Positions 18,610-27,246 of a stretch of 64,000 bases of DNA are shown piece by piece; the first letter of the stretch is position 1; every line of letters begins with the position of its first letter. A program made the position numbers and the translations under genes. Below the pieces are notes generated by a model. That model did no database searches, was not told the DNA's origin, and worked only from the letters and a program-made list of their open reading frames with translations. Source of the DNA: Leptospira venezuelensis (GTDB lineage: Bacteria; Spirochaetota; Leptospiria; Leptospirales; Leptospiraceae); assembly GCF_002150035.1 (NCBI RefSeq), contig NZ_NETS01000011.1:124001-188000 (forward strand). The letters are read 5' to 3'.

Positions 18610-20271
18610 TTGAAAGAAATGAAGATAGTGAAAAATTGGATCAAACCTTCTGTAGCCGTGGTTTTAACTGCAGGATACTTAATGAGTTGTTCCCCAAACA
18701 AATCCAACTTAAGCGGACTATTGGGCCTTTTAGGAGGCTCAGGCTCTTCTAAACATGTCGAGGAAACTGGCCCTGGAGCGGTTAAAATCGCAGATGCGGG
18801 CTCATTACATACAGAGCAGTCATATGGGCAGGCCCTCTCTTCTTCCAGCAAAGAGGCGATTACTCCTTTTCCTGCGGGTATCCCGGTCCCGGATTCTAAG
18901 ACTGGGCATTATTCCTGTACCACTACAAAGTGGGGAGCTTCTGAAGTAAGAAGTCTAGTAGATAGAGCAATTTTGAACCAAGGTTCTGAGGTTCTTTATC
19001 CTGGTGCCGTATTGCAAGGTAAGTTTTTGGAAGCGGGAGGTTATACTCCAGTTACCATTCCAAGATCAGGTGGTAAAATTTTCCTTACCGGTTTGAAACT
19101 TTCTCCTAACGCAATCTATTCTAAAGAATTAGCACAAATCAGCGCATCAAATATCCAACAAGGTATTCAGGACATTCTATCTACAGATGTTGTAGGAACT
19201 GCAGCAGATGCTTCTTTCAGCGTTGAGCAAGTTTATAACGAAAATCATCTTCTATTCAATCTTGGATTGGATGCTCGTTTTTCAGATGTTGGCCTAAAAG
19301 TTAGCCTTGGAATCGATAATTTGGGTAAAAAGAACTATATTCTGATGAAGTTTACTCAGAAGTTCTACGACGTAAATTTCGAAGATCCTACTCTTTCTAC
19401 CTCGGTTTTCAGAGATGGTGCTAATTTCCAAGATCCGGAAGGACAGATCGCTGCAAACAACCCTCCATTATATGTTTCTAAAGTTTCTTACGGAAGAGCT
19501 GTTTATTTCCTTTTGGAATCTGAATACACTGCTCTCCAAGTTAAAACAGCATTAGAAGTTGCTTGGGATCCGGGAATTCTTTCTGCTGTCTCGCCTGTTC
19601 CTCCAATCGGCGGAGAAGTTTCCGTAACTCATGAGCAGGTATTAGACAGGACCAGGATCGCATATTTTGTAAGAGGTGGAAATGCTGGTTTAGCTTTGGC
19701 TCCGATCAGCGCCGCTGATTCGGCTACCCCTGGAAGTATGTATCAGGCGATCCGTAATTTCTTAGCAAACCCGGAAGCTGCAAATTACTCTGCGGCTAAC
19801 CCTGGAGTTCCGATTGCTTATACTTTAAACTATCTTAAGGACAGATCTGTTGCTAAGATGAGTTATACTACTGTGTATGACCAAAGAGATTGTGAAGCTA
19901 CTTATTCTGAAAATCCTCAGGTGTTCACTGCAAAACTTGGAAAAGTGGACGACAAGGTTCGTTTCCTCATGGACGGACAAGAGTTTTTCTCCACGAATCC
20001 AGAAGCTGATGTTTATACAGGACCTGAGATCAATTTGAATAATGCAATGAGTGTTGGTTCAGAGCATGAATTTACTGTGGAACTGATCAACTCAAACTGT
20101 TTTGGAACTGCTTTAGATATAGAACTGAAGTTAAATGGAACAGTATTAAGAACCCGTAATCTAAATAGAAGTATAAGCACCTGCGGAAAGCAGTTAACTT
20201 ATAAATATAAATTGAATAAGATTACTGGAGCTTGGTCCATTATCGAAGAGAACGAAACGGCAGAAATGTAA
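18610..20271 (+). CDS. Large lipoprotein of unknown function
   Basis: A 553-residue secreted protein with a type II signal peptide: basic start, hydrophobic run VAVVLTAGYLMSC and lipid-attachment Cys27 counted from the TTG. A glycine/leucine-rich linker (LSGLLGLLGGSGSS) follows. The remainder is rich in strands and small residues, with no catalytic motif that I recognise. A mid-region VSKVSYGRAVYFLLES and a C-terminal CFGTALDIELKLNG suggest beta-sandwich domains. The SYGRxVYF segment is reminiscent of cholesterol-dependent cytolysins, but the undecapeptide is not evident. An ATG at 18619 is an alternative start. A strong terminator follows. Confidence 0.8.
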   Translation: MKEMKIVKNWIKPSVAVVLTAGYLMSCSPNKSNLSGLLGLLGGSGSSKHVEETGPGAVKIADAGSLHTEQSYGQALSSSSKEAITPFPAGIPVPDSKTGHYSCTTTKWGASEVRSLVDRAILNQGSEVLYPGAVLQGKFLEAGGYTPVTIPRSGGKIFLTGLKLSPNAIYSKELAQISASNIQQGIQDILSTDVVGTAADASFSVEQVYNENHLLFNLGLDARFSDVGLKVSLGIDNLGKKNYILMKFTQKFYDVNFEDPTLSTSVFRDGANFQDPEGQIAANNPPLYVSKVSYGRAVYFLLESEYTALQVKTALEVAWDPGILSAVSPVPPIGGEVSVTHEQVLDRTRIAYFVRGGNAGLALAPISAADSATPGSMYQAIRNFLANPEAANYSAANPGVPIAYTLNYLKDRSVAKMSYTTVYDQRDCEATYSENPQVFTAKLGKVDDKVRFLMDGQEFFSTNPEADVYTGPEINLNNAMSVGSEHEFTVELINSNCFGTALDIELKLNGTVLRTRNLNRSISTCGKQLTYKYKLNKITGAWSIIEENETAEM

Positions 20272-20291
20272 TCACTATTACCGATCTTTCT

Positions 20292-20329
20292 GGCTTCTTC
20301 TCTTTTCGGGGAAGAAGCCTTTTCTTTTT
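20292..20329 (+). terminator. Rho-independent terminator after the 18610 lipoprotein gene
   Basis: An 11-bp stem GGCTTCTTCTC/GGGAAGAAGCC (one G-U pair) with a six-base loop, followed by TTTTCTTTTT. It sits 20 bases after the stop codon and its T tract runs into the stop codon of the convergent galE. Confidence 0.85.
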
Positions 20330-21299
20330 AATGGGAATGGTTTTTATGAAATTCCCAGGCGCTGGAAACTATATCCTCTATTTTTGCAAATTTAGGTTCC
20401 CAACCTAAAATCTTTTTCGCTTTTGTATTATCCGCGATAAGTTTAGCAGGGTCCCCTTCTCTTCTCGGGCCAATTTTGTAAGGAATCTCTACCCCTGAAA
20501 CCTTCTCCACTGTTTTGATAATTTCTAAGATGGAGAACCCTTGTCCTGTTCCCAGATTGAAAAAGTCAGATACCCCACCTTTTTTTAGATATTCCAATCC
20601 AAGATGATGTGCCTGAGCAAGATCCATCACATGGATATAATCTCTAACTGCAGTCCCGTCATTGGTATCGTAGTCATTTCCATTCACTGTGAGAGACTCT
20701 CTTTTTCCTAAAGCTTTTTCGATTACGATAGGAAGTAAATGAGTTTCTGGATCATGCTCTTCTCCGATATCAAGATCTGATCCGGAGGCATTAAAATATC
20801 TAAGTGCTACAAACTTTAGGTCGTAAGCATGAGAATAGTCCGTTAAAATTTTTTCGATCATCAGTTTGGATTGTCCATATGGATTGATCGGGTCTTGAGG
20901 TGTGGTTTCCATAATTGGAACTTCTGTAACAGCACCATAAGTAGCACAGGTAGAAGAAAATATGAAATATTTGACTCCATGATTCTTCATTGCTTCCAAA
21001 AGCTGGAGAGTTCCCATCACATTATTAATATAATATTTTTGTGGATCAGTAACTGATTCTCCTACATACGCTAACGCAGCAAAATGAATGACAGCTTCGA
21101 ATTCGTGTTCTGAAAACACACGATCCAAGTCCGCTTTATTTAATAGATCTCCCTTGAAAAACTTTCCCCATTTGACTGCTTTCTCATGACCGTTGGAAAG
21201 ATTATCGAATACAACAGTTTCCACGCCTAATTTGTGGAGATATTTATTCATATGGGAGCCAATATATCCAGCTCCACCAGTAATCAGGATTTTTTTCAT
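20328..21299 (-). CDS. galE: UDP-glucose 4-epimerase
   Basis: Interconverts UDP-glucose and UDP-galactose for envelope polysaccharide synthesis. It is an extended short-chain dehydrogenase with the NAD-binding motif GGAGYIGSH (residues 8-16), the catalytic pair Tyr141 and Lys145 in YGQSK, and family segments such as RYFNASG and FNLGTGQGFSILEII. The length of 323 is normal. It is transcribed alone on the minus strand. Confidence 0.94.
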   Translation of the reverse strand: MKKILITGGAGYIGSHMNKYLHKLGVETVVFDNLSNGHEKAVKWGKFFKGDLLNKADLDRVFSEHEFEAVIHFAALAYVGESVTDPQKYYINNVMGTLQLLEAMKNHGVKYFIFSSTCATYGAVTEVPIMETTPQDPINPYGQSKLMIEKILTDYSHAYDLKFVALRYFNASGSDLDIGEEHDPETHLLPIVIEKALGKRESLTVNGNDYDTNDGTAVRDYIHVMDLAQAHHLGLEYLKKGGVSDFFNLGTGQGFSILEIIKTVEKVSGVEIPYKIGPRREGDPAKLIADNTKAKKILGWEPKFAKIEDIVSSAWEFHKNHSH

Positions 21300-21355
21300 A
21301 AAGCTTTTACATGTATTTCAAAAGGATCGAAATTGTAAAAGGGAATTTGAGCTCT

Positions 21356-21916
21356 TCAAGTATCGTCTCCCTTCTTAAATGAGGAGCCAGTTAAGGATTC
21401 CTTCAGACTTATAAAGTCAGAAAGAATAAAGATGATCGTGATGAAGGATAAAATTGCTTCGAAAATGACTAAGATCTCCGCCTCAGTACTTTCCGGGATA
21501 ATTTTTATTATTCCGATATTCGTGAAGATCATAAGGCTAAAATAAAAAAATTTGAAAAATAAAGCAGGATAATCCAAGTTTTGCGGAATTCCTGAAAAGG
21601 AACTTATATCCATTTTATAGACACAAAGAAAATCAAACCCGAAAGACAGAACGATTACGCTGATATTGAAAGCAATAAATACCAGAAATTCATAATATTT
21701 CAGATCCAAATTGGAAAATTCGGAAATCCTTCTGAATCCCTTAATAAAGAAGTAACAAGATTTAAAACCAGCAAGGATCAATATCAGATATTTGATTTCT
21801 AATCCCGAAAATTCGATTTCGTCCAGATAGATCAGGGATATTCCTAAGGATAAAATCAATATATACTCTATGGATGTCTTTAATATAGTTTTTATAATAT
21901 AACGATCGATTTTCAT
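21356..21916 (-). CDS. Integral membrane protein of unknown function
   Basis: A 186-residue very hydrophobic protein with about five transmembrane segments (for example ILILSLGISLIYL, LVFIAFNISVIVLSFGF, FFKFFYFSLMIFTNIGII and AILSFITIIFILSDFISL). I do not recognise a family or a functional residue. It is AT-richer than its neighbours. It diverges from the 22048 gene and could form a unit with galE, 56 bases downstream. Confidence 0.65.
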   Translation of the reverse strand: MKIDRYIIKTILKTSIEYILILSLGISLIYLDEIEFSGLEIKYLILILAGFKSCYFFIKGFRRISEFSNLDLKYYEFLVFIAFNISVIVLSFGFDFLCVYKMDISSFSGIPQNLDYPALFFKFFYFSLMIFTNIGIIKIIPESTEAEILVIFEAILSFITIIFILSDFISLKESLTGSSFKKGDDT

Positions 21917-21986
21917 AATACTCCCGATTTTAGAGACTTTTTGATATTTATCAGCATACCAGAACGGGTATATATACGTCCAATTA

Positions 21987-22015
21987 TTGACAAAGACTTA
22001 AAAGGGTAGAATATT
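21987..22015 (+). promoter_or_regulatory. Candidate promoter for the DUF2892-type gene
   Basis: A perfect -35 hexamer TTGACA (21987-21992) is followed after 17 bases by AATATT (22010-22015), a 4/6 match to the -10 consensus. The predicted start of transcription, near 22022, would leave a leader of about 26 bases before the ATG. Confidence 0.5.
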
Positions 22016-22020
22016 TCTAC
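22006..22020. promoter_or_regulatory. Operator-like palindrome over the -10 element
   Basis: GTAGAA-TAT-TTCTAC is a perfect 6+6 inverted repeat lying exactly over the candidate -10 of the gene at 22048, a classic place for a repressor to bind. The half-sites match those of the palindrome before fadH (49098-49117), though the spacing differs by three bases. Confidence 0.45.
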
Positions 22021-22047
22021 AAAAGAAATGGTCAATAGGTGTTCGAT

Positions 22048-22257
22048 ATGAGATTCATAAATTCAAACTTTTGGGACAGGGCATTTAGAGTGATCGTAGG
22101 TACATCATTGATTACCTGGGCATTCTACATTGAAGAAATGTATAAGATCGGGATTTTTGCAGTCGGCTTCGTGATTTTAGCTACCGGGATCGTCGGATGG
22201 TGTCCTATTTATACGTTATTTGGATGGAACACTCGTACACATTCCCATAAATCCTAG
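22048..22257 (+). CDS. DUF2892 (YgaP transmembrane-like) small membrane protein
   Basis: A 69-residue protein with two transmembrane segments separated by a short turn (DRAFRVIVGTSLITWAFYI, then IGIFAVGFVILATGIVGWC). The pattern WDRAFRVIVG...GWCPIYTLFGWNT matches the DUF2892 family, best known as the membrane tail of the rhodanese YgaP. The conserved Cys in GWCPIY could take part in sulfur or redox chemistry, but no function is proven. AGGTG six bases before the ATG at 22048 favours that start over the GTG at 22039. Confidence 0.8.
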   Translation: MRFINSNFWDRAFRVIVGTSLITWAFYIEEMYKIGIFAVGFVILATGIVGWCPIYTLFGWNTRTHSHKS

Positions 22258-22328
22258 GAGATTCCTTTATTCTATTTCGGTAAGAAAAATCTTGTCATAA
22301 ACAATCGGATCATAGTTATTTTATATCT

Positions 22329-24845
22329 ATGCCCCATACCAAAGAGATTGTTTATAAAGGTCTAAGTTCCCAGGAAGCTTCCGAACTTCTTCTTAAGTTT
22401 GGACCAAACGAATCCAAACTTAAGAAAACATCTTTTTGGAGGATCAGTCTTTCTATCCTCGCAGAGCCTATGCTCGCCCTATTATTGGCCTGCGGTTTTA
22501 TTTACGCGTTATTAGGTGATTTAGAAGAAGCCGTCACTCTTTCTATCGCAGTGGTCGCTGTTATTTCCCTTACCATCTACCAAAAGAACAAATCCGAAAA
22601 AGCTTTGGAGTCTCTTCGGAAACTTTCCCCTTTGAGAGCCAAGGTAATCCGAGAGGGAAAAAAAATTGAAATAGATTCTTCGTTCATAGTACCTGGAGAT
22701 CTGGTTTTTCTATCAGAAGGAGATAAGGTCCCTGCTGACGGTTACATATTAGATGGATTAAATCTACACTCTGACGAGTCCCTTTTTACTGGTGAATCCG
22801 TTCCAGTTTTAAAAGTAGAAACAGATCCAAATAATCCGGGACCATATTCAGACTCTCAAAAAGTATATTCCGGAACAAAGATAGTCTCCGGAGAAGCTAT
22901 CATTAAAGTATTATTCACCGGAGACTCCACTTCTATAGGCGCCATTGGAAAGGAAATGAGTGAAATTTCCGAATCCGAAAGTCCTCTCCAAAAGGAAGCC
23001 AAAAGATTCACTACATTCTTCTTTTTAGGAGCCTTAGTAGTATCTGTTTTTCTAATTTATGGACTTGGGACACGAAATGGAAATTGGATACAGGCAGTTT
23101 TAGCTGCACTTACATTCTTAATGGCAGTATTGCCTGAAGAAATACCAGTTGTTCTAAGCATTTTCTTCTCTTTAGGGGCCTGGAGAATTTCCAAAAGTGG
23201 AGTTTTGACAAGAAAGCTAAATTCGATTGAGTCATTGGGAGCTGCCACAGTCTTATGCGTCGATAAAACAGGAACCTTAACTGAAAACCAAATGAAAGTT
23301 CGAGGTTTAGTTTCTTCCGTGGAGAATTCCTTATTTGAATTTAAATCTCTCGAAGTGGCGGAAGAATTTCATCTGCTCTTGGAATTTTCGATTCTTGCTT
23401 CTAAAAAAGATCCTTTTGATCCAATGGAGAAAGCAATCCAAGAATTAGGAATAAAACTTCTTTATGATACAGAACATCTTCATTCCGATTGGAGATTAGA
23501 AAAAGAATATCCACTTTCTCCTAAATTACTCGCGCTAAGTTACGCATGGAATTCAGAAGAGCCTGGGACATTTGTGATCGGGACCAAGGGTGCTCCAGAA
23601 GCGATATTCGATCTTTGTCATTTTTCAGAAGAGAAAACCACTCATTGGGAGAGGATCACCGAAAATTACTCATTGCAAGGATATAGAGCAATCGGGGTCG
23701 CAAGGTCAAGGATCGTAAATTCTTCTCTCCCAGAAAATCAACACGATCTTGAATTCGAATTTTTAGGTCTGATTCTACTGGAAGATCCTATTAGAGAGAC
23801 TGTGCCTTCTTCCGTTTCTGAATGTATTCAAGCTGGAATCAGAGTAATAATTATCACTGGAGACCACGCAGGAACAGCAAAAGCAGTAGCTTCCAAGATC
23901 GGATTGGCAGATCATAATGAAAGTATAACGGGCGACGAATTAGAAAAACTTACTGAAGAAGAGTTAAATTCTAAATTAGATACAGTTGGAATTTTTTCCA
24001 GGATCAAGCCTGCACAAAAATTGAAAATTGTCAGAGCATTCCAGAAAAAAGGTGAAATAGTAGCGATGACTGGAGACGGGGTAAACGATGCTCTAGCTCT
24101 CCAAGCAGCACATATTGGGATCTCAATGGGGAAACGAGGAACGGATGTAGCAAGAGAAGCCTCAGACCTTGTATTATTAGATGATAATTTTTCCTCCATA
24201 GTGAAGTCCGTATTCTTAGGACGGAGGATCTACGAAAATATACAAAAAAGTATCTCTTATATTATAGCAGTTCATATTCCGATTATAGGAATGTCCCTAT
24301 TGCCTGCTTTTACGGGGGATCCTATCTTCTTCTTTCCTGCACATATTTTAGTCTTAGAGTTGATTATAGATCCTACATGTTCGATTGTTTTTGAGTCTTT
24401 GGATTTGGAAAAAGGAGATCGCTATTCTAGTCCCAGAAGACAGAATTCTAGTCTAATGACCTTTTCTCGTTTCTTTCTTTCATTTATGCAGGGAGCAATC
24501 GTTCTGATTACTTTATTCGCATTGTATTTCTGGATGAAAGAGAAAGGAATCAGCGAAGACCAAATCAGATCCTTCGGTTTTATCTTTTTAGTTGTATCCA
24601 ATTTCAGTTTAATGCTTACGAATTTGACTCATAAAGGTGGAATTATTTCCATCCTAAGATCCCTACATTCAAACGTATTTTGGATCTTCTCTTTTGCTAC
24701 TTTGGCATTGATAGCAAGTTTCCAATTCGAATTCAGTCTTAGATTATTCGGATTTCAGAAAATACCTACCGATTGGGTGTTCTTCTCAATCGGATTAGGA
24801 CTTATCTCCGGCCTCGTTTGGGAAATTAGAAAGATCCGATCATAA
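22329..24845 (+). CDS. P-type cation-transporting ATPase
   Basis: An ATP-driven cation pump of 838 residues, probably of the P2 class. The actuator motif is TGES (154-157), the phosphorylated Asp312 lies in DKTGTLT, and the hinge motif is MTGDGVND (580-587). M4 contains LPEEIPVV in place of PEGLP, and M6 contains ELIIDPTCSIVFES. These two sequences together fit a bacterial subgroup usually annotated as Ca2+ or generic cation ATPases; the ion cannot be read from sequence alone. N-terminal heavy-metal domains are absent. The gene appears to be transcribed alone. Confidence 0.93.
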   Translation: MPHTKEIVYKGLSSQEASELLLKFGPNESKLKKTSFWRISLSILAEPMLALLLACGFIYALLGDLEEAVTLSIAVVAVISLTIYQKNKSEKALESLRKLSPLRAKVIREGKKIEIDSSFIVPGDLVFLSEGDKVPADGYILDGLNLHSDESLFTGESVPVLKVETDPNNPGPYSDSQKVYSGTKIVSGEAIIKVLFTGDSTSIGAIGKEMSEISESESPLQKEAKRFTTFFFLGALVVSVFLIYGLGTRNGNWIQAVLAALTFLMAVLPEEIPVVLSIFFSLGAWRISKSGVLTRKLNSIESLGAATVLCVDKTGTLTENQMKVRGLVSSVENSLFEFKSLEVAEEFHLLLEFSILASKKDPFDPMEKAIQELGIKLLYDTEHLHSDWRLEKEYPLSPKLLALSYAWNSEEPGTFVIGTKGAPEAIFDLCHFSEEKTTHWERITENYSLQGYRAIGVARSRIVNSSLPENQHDLEFEFLGLILLEDPIRETVPSSVSECIQAGIRVIIITGDHAGTAKAVASKIGLADHNESITGDELEKLTEEELNSKLDTVGIFSRIKPAQKLKIVRAFQKKGEIVAMTGDGVNDALALQAAHIGISMGKRGTDVAREASDLVLLDDNFSSIVKSVFLGRRIYENIQKSISYIIAVHIPIIGMSLLPAFTGDPIFFFPAHILVLELIIDPTCSIVFESLDLEKGDRYSSPRRQNSSLMTFSRFFLSFMQGAIVLITLFALYFWMKEKGISEDQIRSFGFIFLVVSNFSLMLTNLTHKGGIISILRSLHSNVFWIFSFATLALIASFQFEFSLRLFGFQKIPTDWVFFSIGLGLISGLVWEIRKIRS

Positions 24846-24868
24846 AAGTTTGGAAATTTTTACCTGAC

Positions 24869-25825
24869 TTATATTTTACAATCTAGATCGGTTTTTAAGT
24901 TTCCGGATCCCGAATTTTCCGTATATGCGGCTTTAATACTAAACCCAAATACCTCGCAGGATATCTTTTTCTCTATCTCAAGATTCTGGTCCTTGTCAAA
25001 GGTTGAATAATACACTTGGACATACAATTTATCATAATCATTCTCCGGATCTGAAAAGGAAATTTGGGTCCGGCAGGGACGACCTTCCAGTGAACAATTC
25101 GCTTTTTTAAAATCGATTCCATTCCATTGAATTTTTATATTCTTCTTCCTAGATTTAACTTCGAAACTATTCTCTCGAACCAAATCCTTGAAACTTTTCT
25201 CCGCAAGTCTCAGATCGAATTCTCCATTTCGCAGATAACCGCTTTCTACCCAACCGATGGAATCATCGCATCGAACTTTTACCCAATTTGTTCCGCCTTC
25301 ACCCGGATAATCGCCTGGGTGTTGGTATTTCGGATCTTCGCTTAAAATCGTAACCACGGAATTAAACGGAATTTGTCGGTAGATTTTTGAATCTTCAATC
25401 GGTTTTTCAAAGAGCGAGATACCAGATTTAGCACCGACCCTTTTCTTCATTCCTAAGATCCAACGATAAGAAGATAAATAGATCTCCTGACCGCCTAGTA
25501 AAACTTTATAATAATATCTAAAATCGGTTGAGTTAGGACCCGGCTCTGCTTTTAGCAATTCTCCATTAGCGTCCGTTAGGAACATTAATCTTCGTCTGCC
25601 TTCGAAAAACTTTTCCGTAATTTCTGACGTATTCGGATCATATATAAAAAATGAAGCATCCTCCATATAAATAACCGGGCAAGAATTTGAATCCCTACAA
25701 TCGTCGTATTTTTTACAATTCGAAATGATTAAAATTATAGAAAGGAAAAAGACATTCAGAAAAGCTATAGTAAACTTAGTAAAACTCATAACTGATTGAT
25801 AAAAGCTATGGAAAATTTTTTTCAA
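24869..25825 (-). CDS. Lipoprotein with SH3-like domain
   Basis: A 318-residue putative lipoprotein: long hydrophobic segment FLNVFFLSIILIISNC with lipidation at about Cys37. A bacterial SH3-like domain spans about 125-195 (GISLFEKPIEDSKIY, PFNSVVTILSED, then GTNWVKVRCDDSIGWVESGYL), a fold that often binds cell-wall peptide. The C-terminal part is cysteine-containing and unrecognised. The start is TTG with GGGAG and AAGG close upstream. The gene is AT-rich and lies divergent from an AraC regulator. Confidence 0.75.
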   Translation of the reverse strand: MKKIFHSFYQSVMSFTKFTIAFLNVFFLSIILIISNCKKYDDCRDSNSCPVIYMEDASFFIYDPNTSEITEKFFEGRRRLMFLTDANGELLKAEPGPNSTDFRYYYKVLLGGQEIYLSSYRWILGMKKRVGAKSGISLFEKPIEDSKIYRQIPFNSVVTILSEDPKYQHPGDYPGEGGTNWVKVRCDDSIGWVESGYLRNGEFDLRLAEKSFKDLVRENSFEVKSRKKNIKIQWNGIDFKKANCSLEGRPCRTQISFSDPENDYDKLYVQVYYSTFDKDQNLEIEKKISCEVFGFSIKAAYTENSGSGNLKTDLDCKI

Positions 25826-25965
25826 CCTTGTACTCCCTACTTAAGCTCGTAAGTAATTTACTTTAAAATTATCAAGTTTCACAAGATTATGCATCAATAT
25901 ATTTATCATATATATTTATTTAAACAGAGCTTCCATAAAGTTAAAAATATTCGAAACAGTGATAA

Positions 25966-25993
25966 TTGCCCATCATTACTAAGAATCTATAAT
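25966..25993 (+). promoter_or_regulatory. Candidate promoter for the AraC-type regulator
   Basis: TTGCCC at 25966-25971 and a perfect TATAAT at 25988-25993 are 16 bases apart, 30 bases before the start codon at 26024. The region 25826-26023 is otherwise AT-rich with no visible gene. Confidence 0.5.
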
Positions 25994-26023
25994 TTTTATC
26001 CTAAACCAGTTTAACGTTATTTT

Positions 26024-26800
26024 ATGAAAGTAGAGACATTTTTACCTAGTAAGAATTTACAGCCATATATACGTCACTTCCTAATCATAGAAAGTGTTAG
26101 CGGCATGCAGAATAAAATTCTACCCGGATCTTCTTTGGTTCTATCCTTTAGAATTAATGGGAAGATCAGCCATAAGGAAGAGAATAAAGACAAAATACTG
26201 CCCCCTTCCGGGATAACTGGGCTTAGACGGTTTCCTAGACTGATAGAATATTCAAAAAAATCTTCTACTCTATTGGTAATTTTTAAAGAAGGTGGAGCTT
26301 CTAGTTTTATTAGGGAACCGCTCCACCATCTATTCGAAACGAATCTTTCTTTGGATCATTTGATCTCTCCCCAAAAGGTCTCAGAGATAGAAGAGAAACT
26401 TTTTCAGACAAAAACATATTTAGAAAAAATCTCGGTACTAGAAAAATTTCTCGCCTCGGAATGGATAGGAAACAAGTCAGATAATTTAATTTTAGATTCG
26501 ATTCAAAAAATCAGAAGATTTAAAGGAAATCTAAAAATCAGAGATATACTCAAAGGAATGCCGATCAGCAGAGATTCTTATGAAAAAAGATTTAGAGAAT
26601 CGATCGGAACCAGCCCTAAACAATTTTCTAATCTGGTAAGGATGAGAAACCTAATAGATTCATATTCGCTCAATACATCCCTTACGCAAGCCGCTCAGGA
26701 AGCTGGATATTTCGATCAAGCTCATTTTATCAAAGATTTCAAAACATTTACTGGGCAAACTCCGAAACAATTCTTCAAACTTTCCACCCCATATTGGTAA
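26024..26800 (+). CDS. AraC-family transcriptional regulator
   Basis: A 258-residue regulator. The C-terminal third (about 165-258) is a double helix-turn-helix AraC domain: IRDILKGMPISRDSYEKRFR with ESIGTSPKQFSNLVRMRNLI, then TQAAQEAGYFDQAHFIKDFK with TFTGQTPKQFF. The N-terminal part (MKVETFLPSKNLQPYIRHFL) resembles the ligand-sensing part of small AraC proteins, but its ligand is unknown. It lies just upstream of an ABM-type gene on the same strand and is a candidate regulator of that gene and of the convergent oxidoreductase pair. Confidence 0.88.
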   Translation: MKVETFLPSKNLQPYIRHFLIIESVSGMQNKILPGSSLVLSFRINGKISHKEENKDKILPPSGITGLRRFPRLIEYSKKSSTLLVIFKEGGASSFIREPLHHLFETNLSLDHLISPQKVSEIEEKLFQTKTYLEKISVLEKFLASEWIGNKSDNLILDSIQKIRRFKGNLKIRDILKGMPISRDSYEKRFRESIGTSPKQFSNLVRMRNLIDSYSLNTSLTQAAQEAGYFDQAHFIKDFKTFTGQTPKQFFKLSTPYW

Positions 26801-26868
26801 AATTCTGAATTTTTACAATTTTTGGTCTTGCGAATCGCTTATTCTATCTCCGAAAGGAGAGCAAGAAC

Positions 26869-27183
26869 ATGCAAAAAGTTTTAATAGATACATTCATAGT
26901 TCCTAAAAAGGCAGAGGAAGAATTCTTTATTCGAGTAAAAGTAAATCGAAATCTGATCAAAACTCTTCCGGGCTTTATCCAAGATTCTGCTTATATCAGA
27001 GAAATAAACAAAGATGAGTTCCAGTTTGTAACGGTAGCTATCTGGGAAAATGAAGATGCTATTTCAAATGCGAAAAAGGAAGTATTGGCATCTTACCAAA
27101 AAGAAGGTTTTGATATGCCAGGCATGTTAGAAAGACTCGGGATCTCTATTGAAAGGGGAATTTTCGAAACTGCTCTGAATTGA
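26869..27183 (+). CDS. ABM-domain (monooxygenase-like) protein
   Basis: A 104-residue single-domain protein of the antibiotic biosynthesis monooxygenase type, a small ferredoxin-like fold. The typical outline is visible: first strand VLIDTFIVPKKAEEEF, the LPGFIQDSAYI segment, and EFQFVTVAIWENEDAISNAK. Members act on quinones, haem or other aromatic compounds, but the substrate here is unknown. AAAGGAGAGCAAGAAC before the ATG is a strong ribosome-binding site. A perfect terminator hairpin follows. Confidence 0.8.
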   Translation: MQKVLIDTFIVPKKAEEEFFIRVKVNRNLIKTLPGFIQDSAYIREINKDEFQFVTVAIWENEDAISNAKKEVLASYQKEGFDMPGMLERLGISIERGIFETALN

Positions 27184-27206
27184 GATGTATTGAACAAGGA
27201 CGAATC

Positions 27207-27231
27207 AAGAAGGGAGAATTTCTCCCTTCTT
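27207..27231. terminator. Bidirectional terminator hairpin
   Basis: A perfect 11-bp stem AAGAAGGGAGA/TCTCCCTTCTT with a three-base loop, 23 bases after the ABM gene and 15 bases from the end of the convergent cytochrome gene. It can serve both. Confidence 0.75.
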
Positions 27232-27246
27232 CTGATAGAGCCGAAA

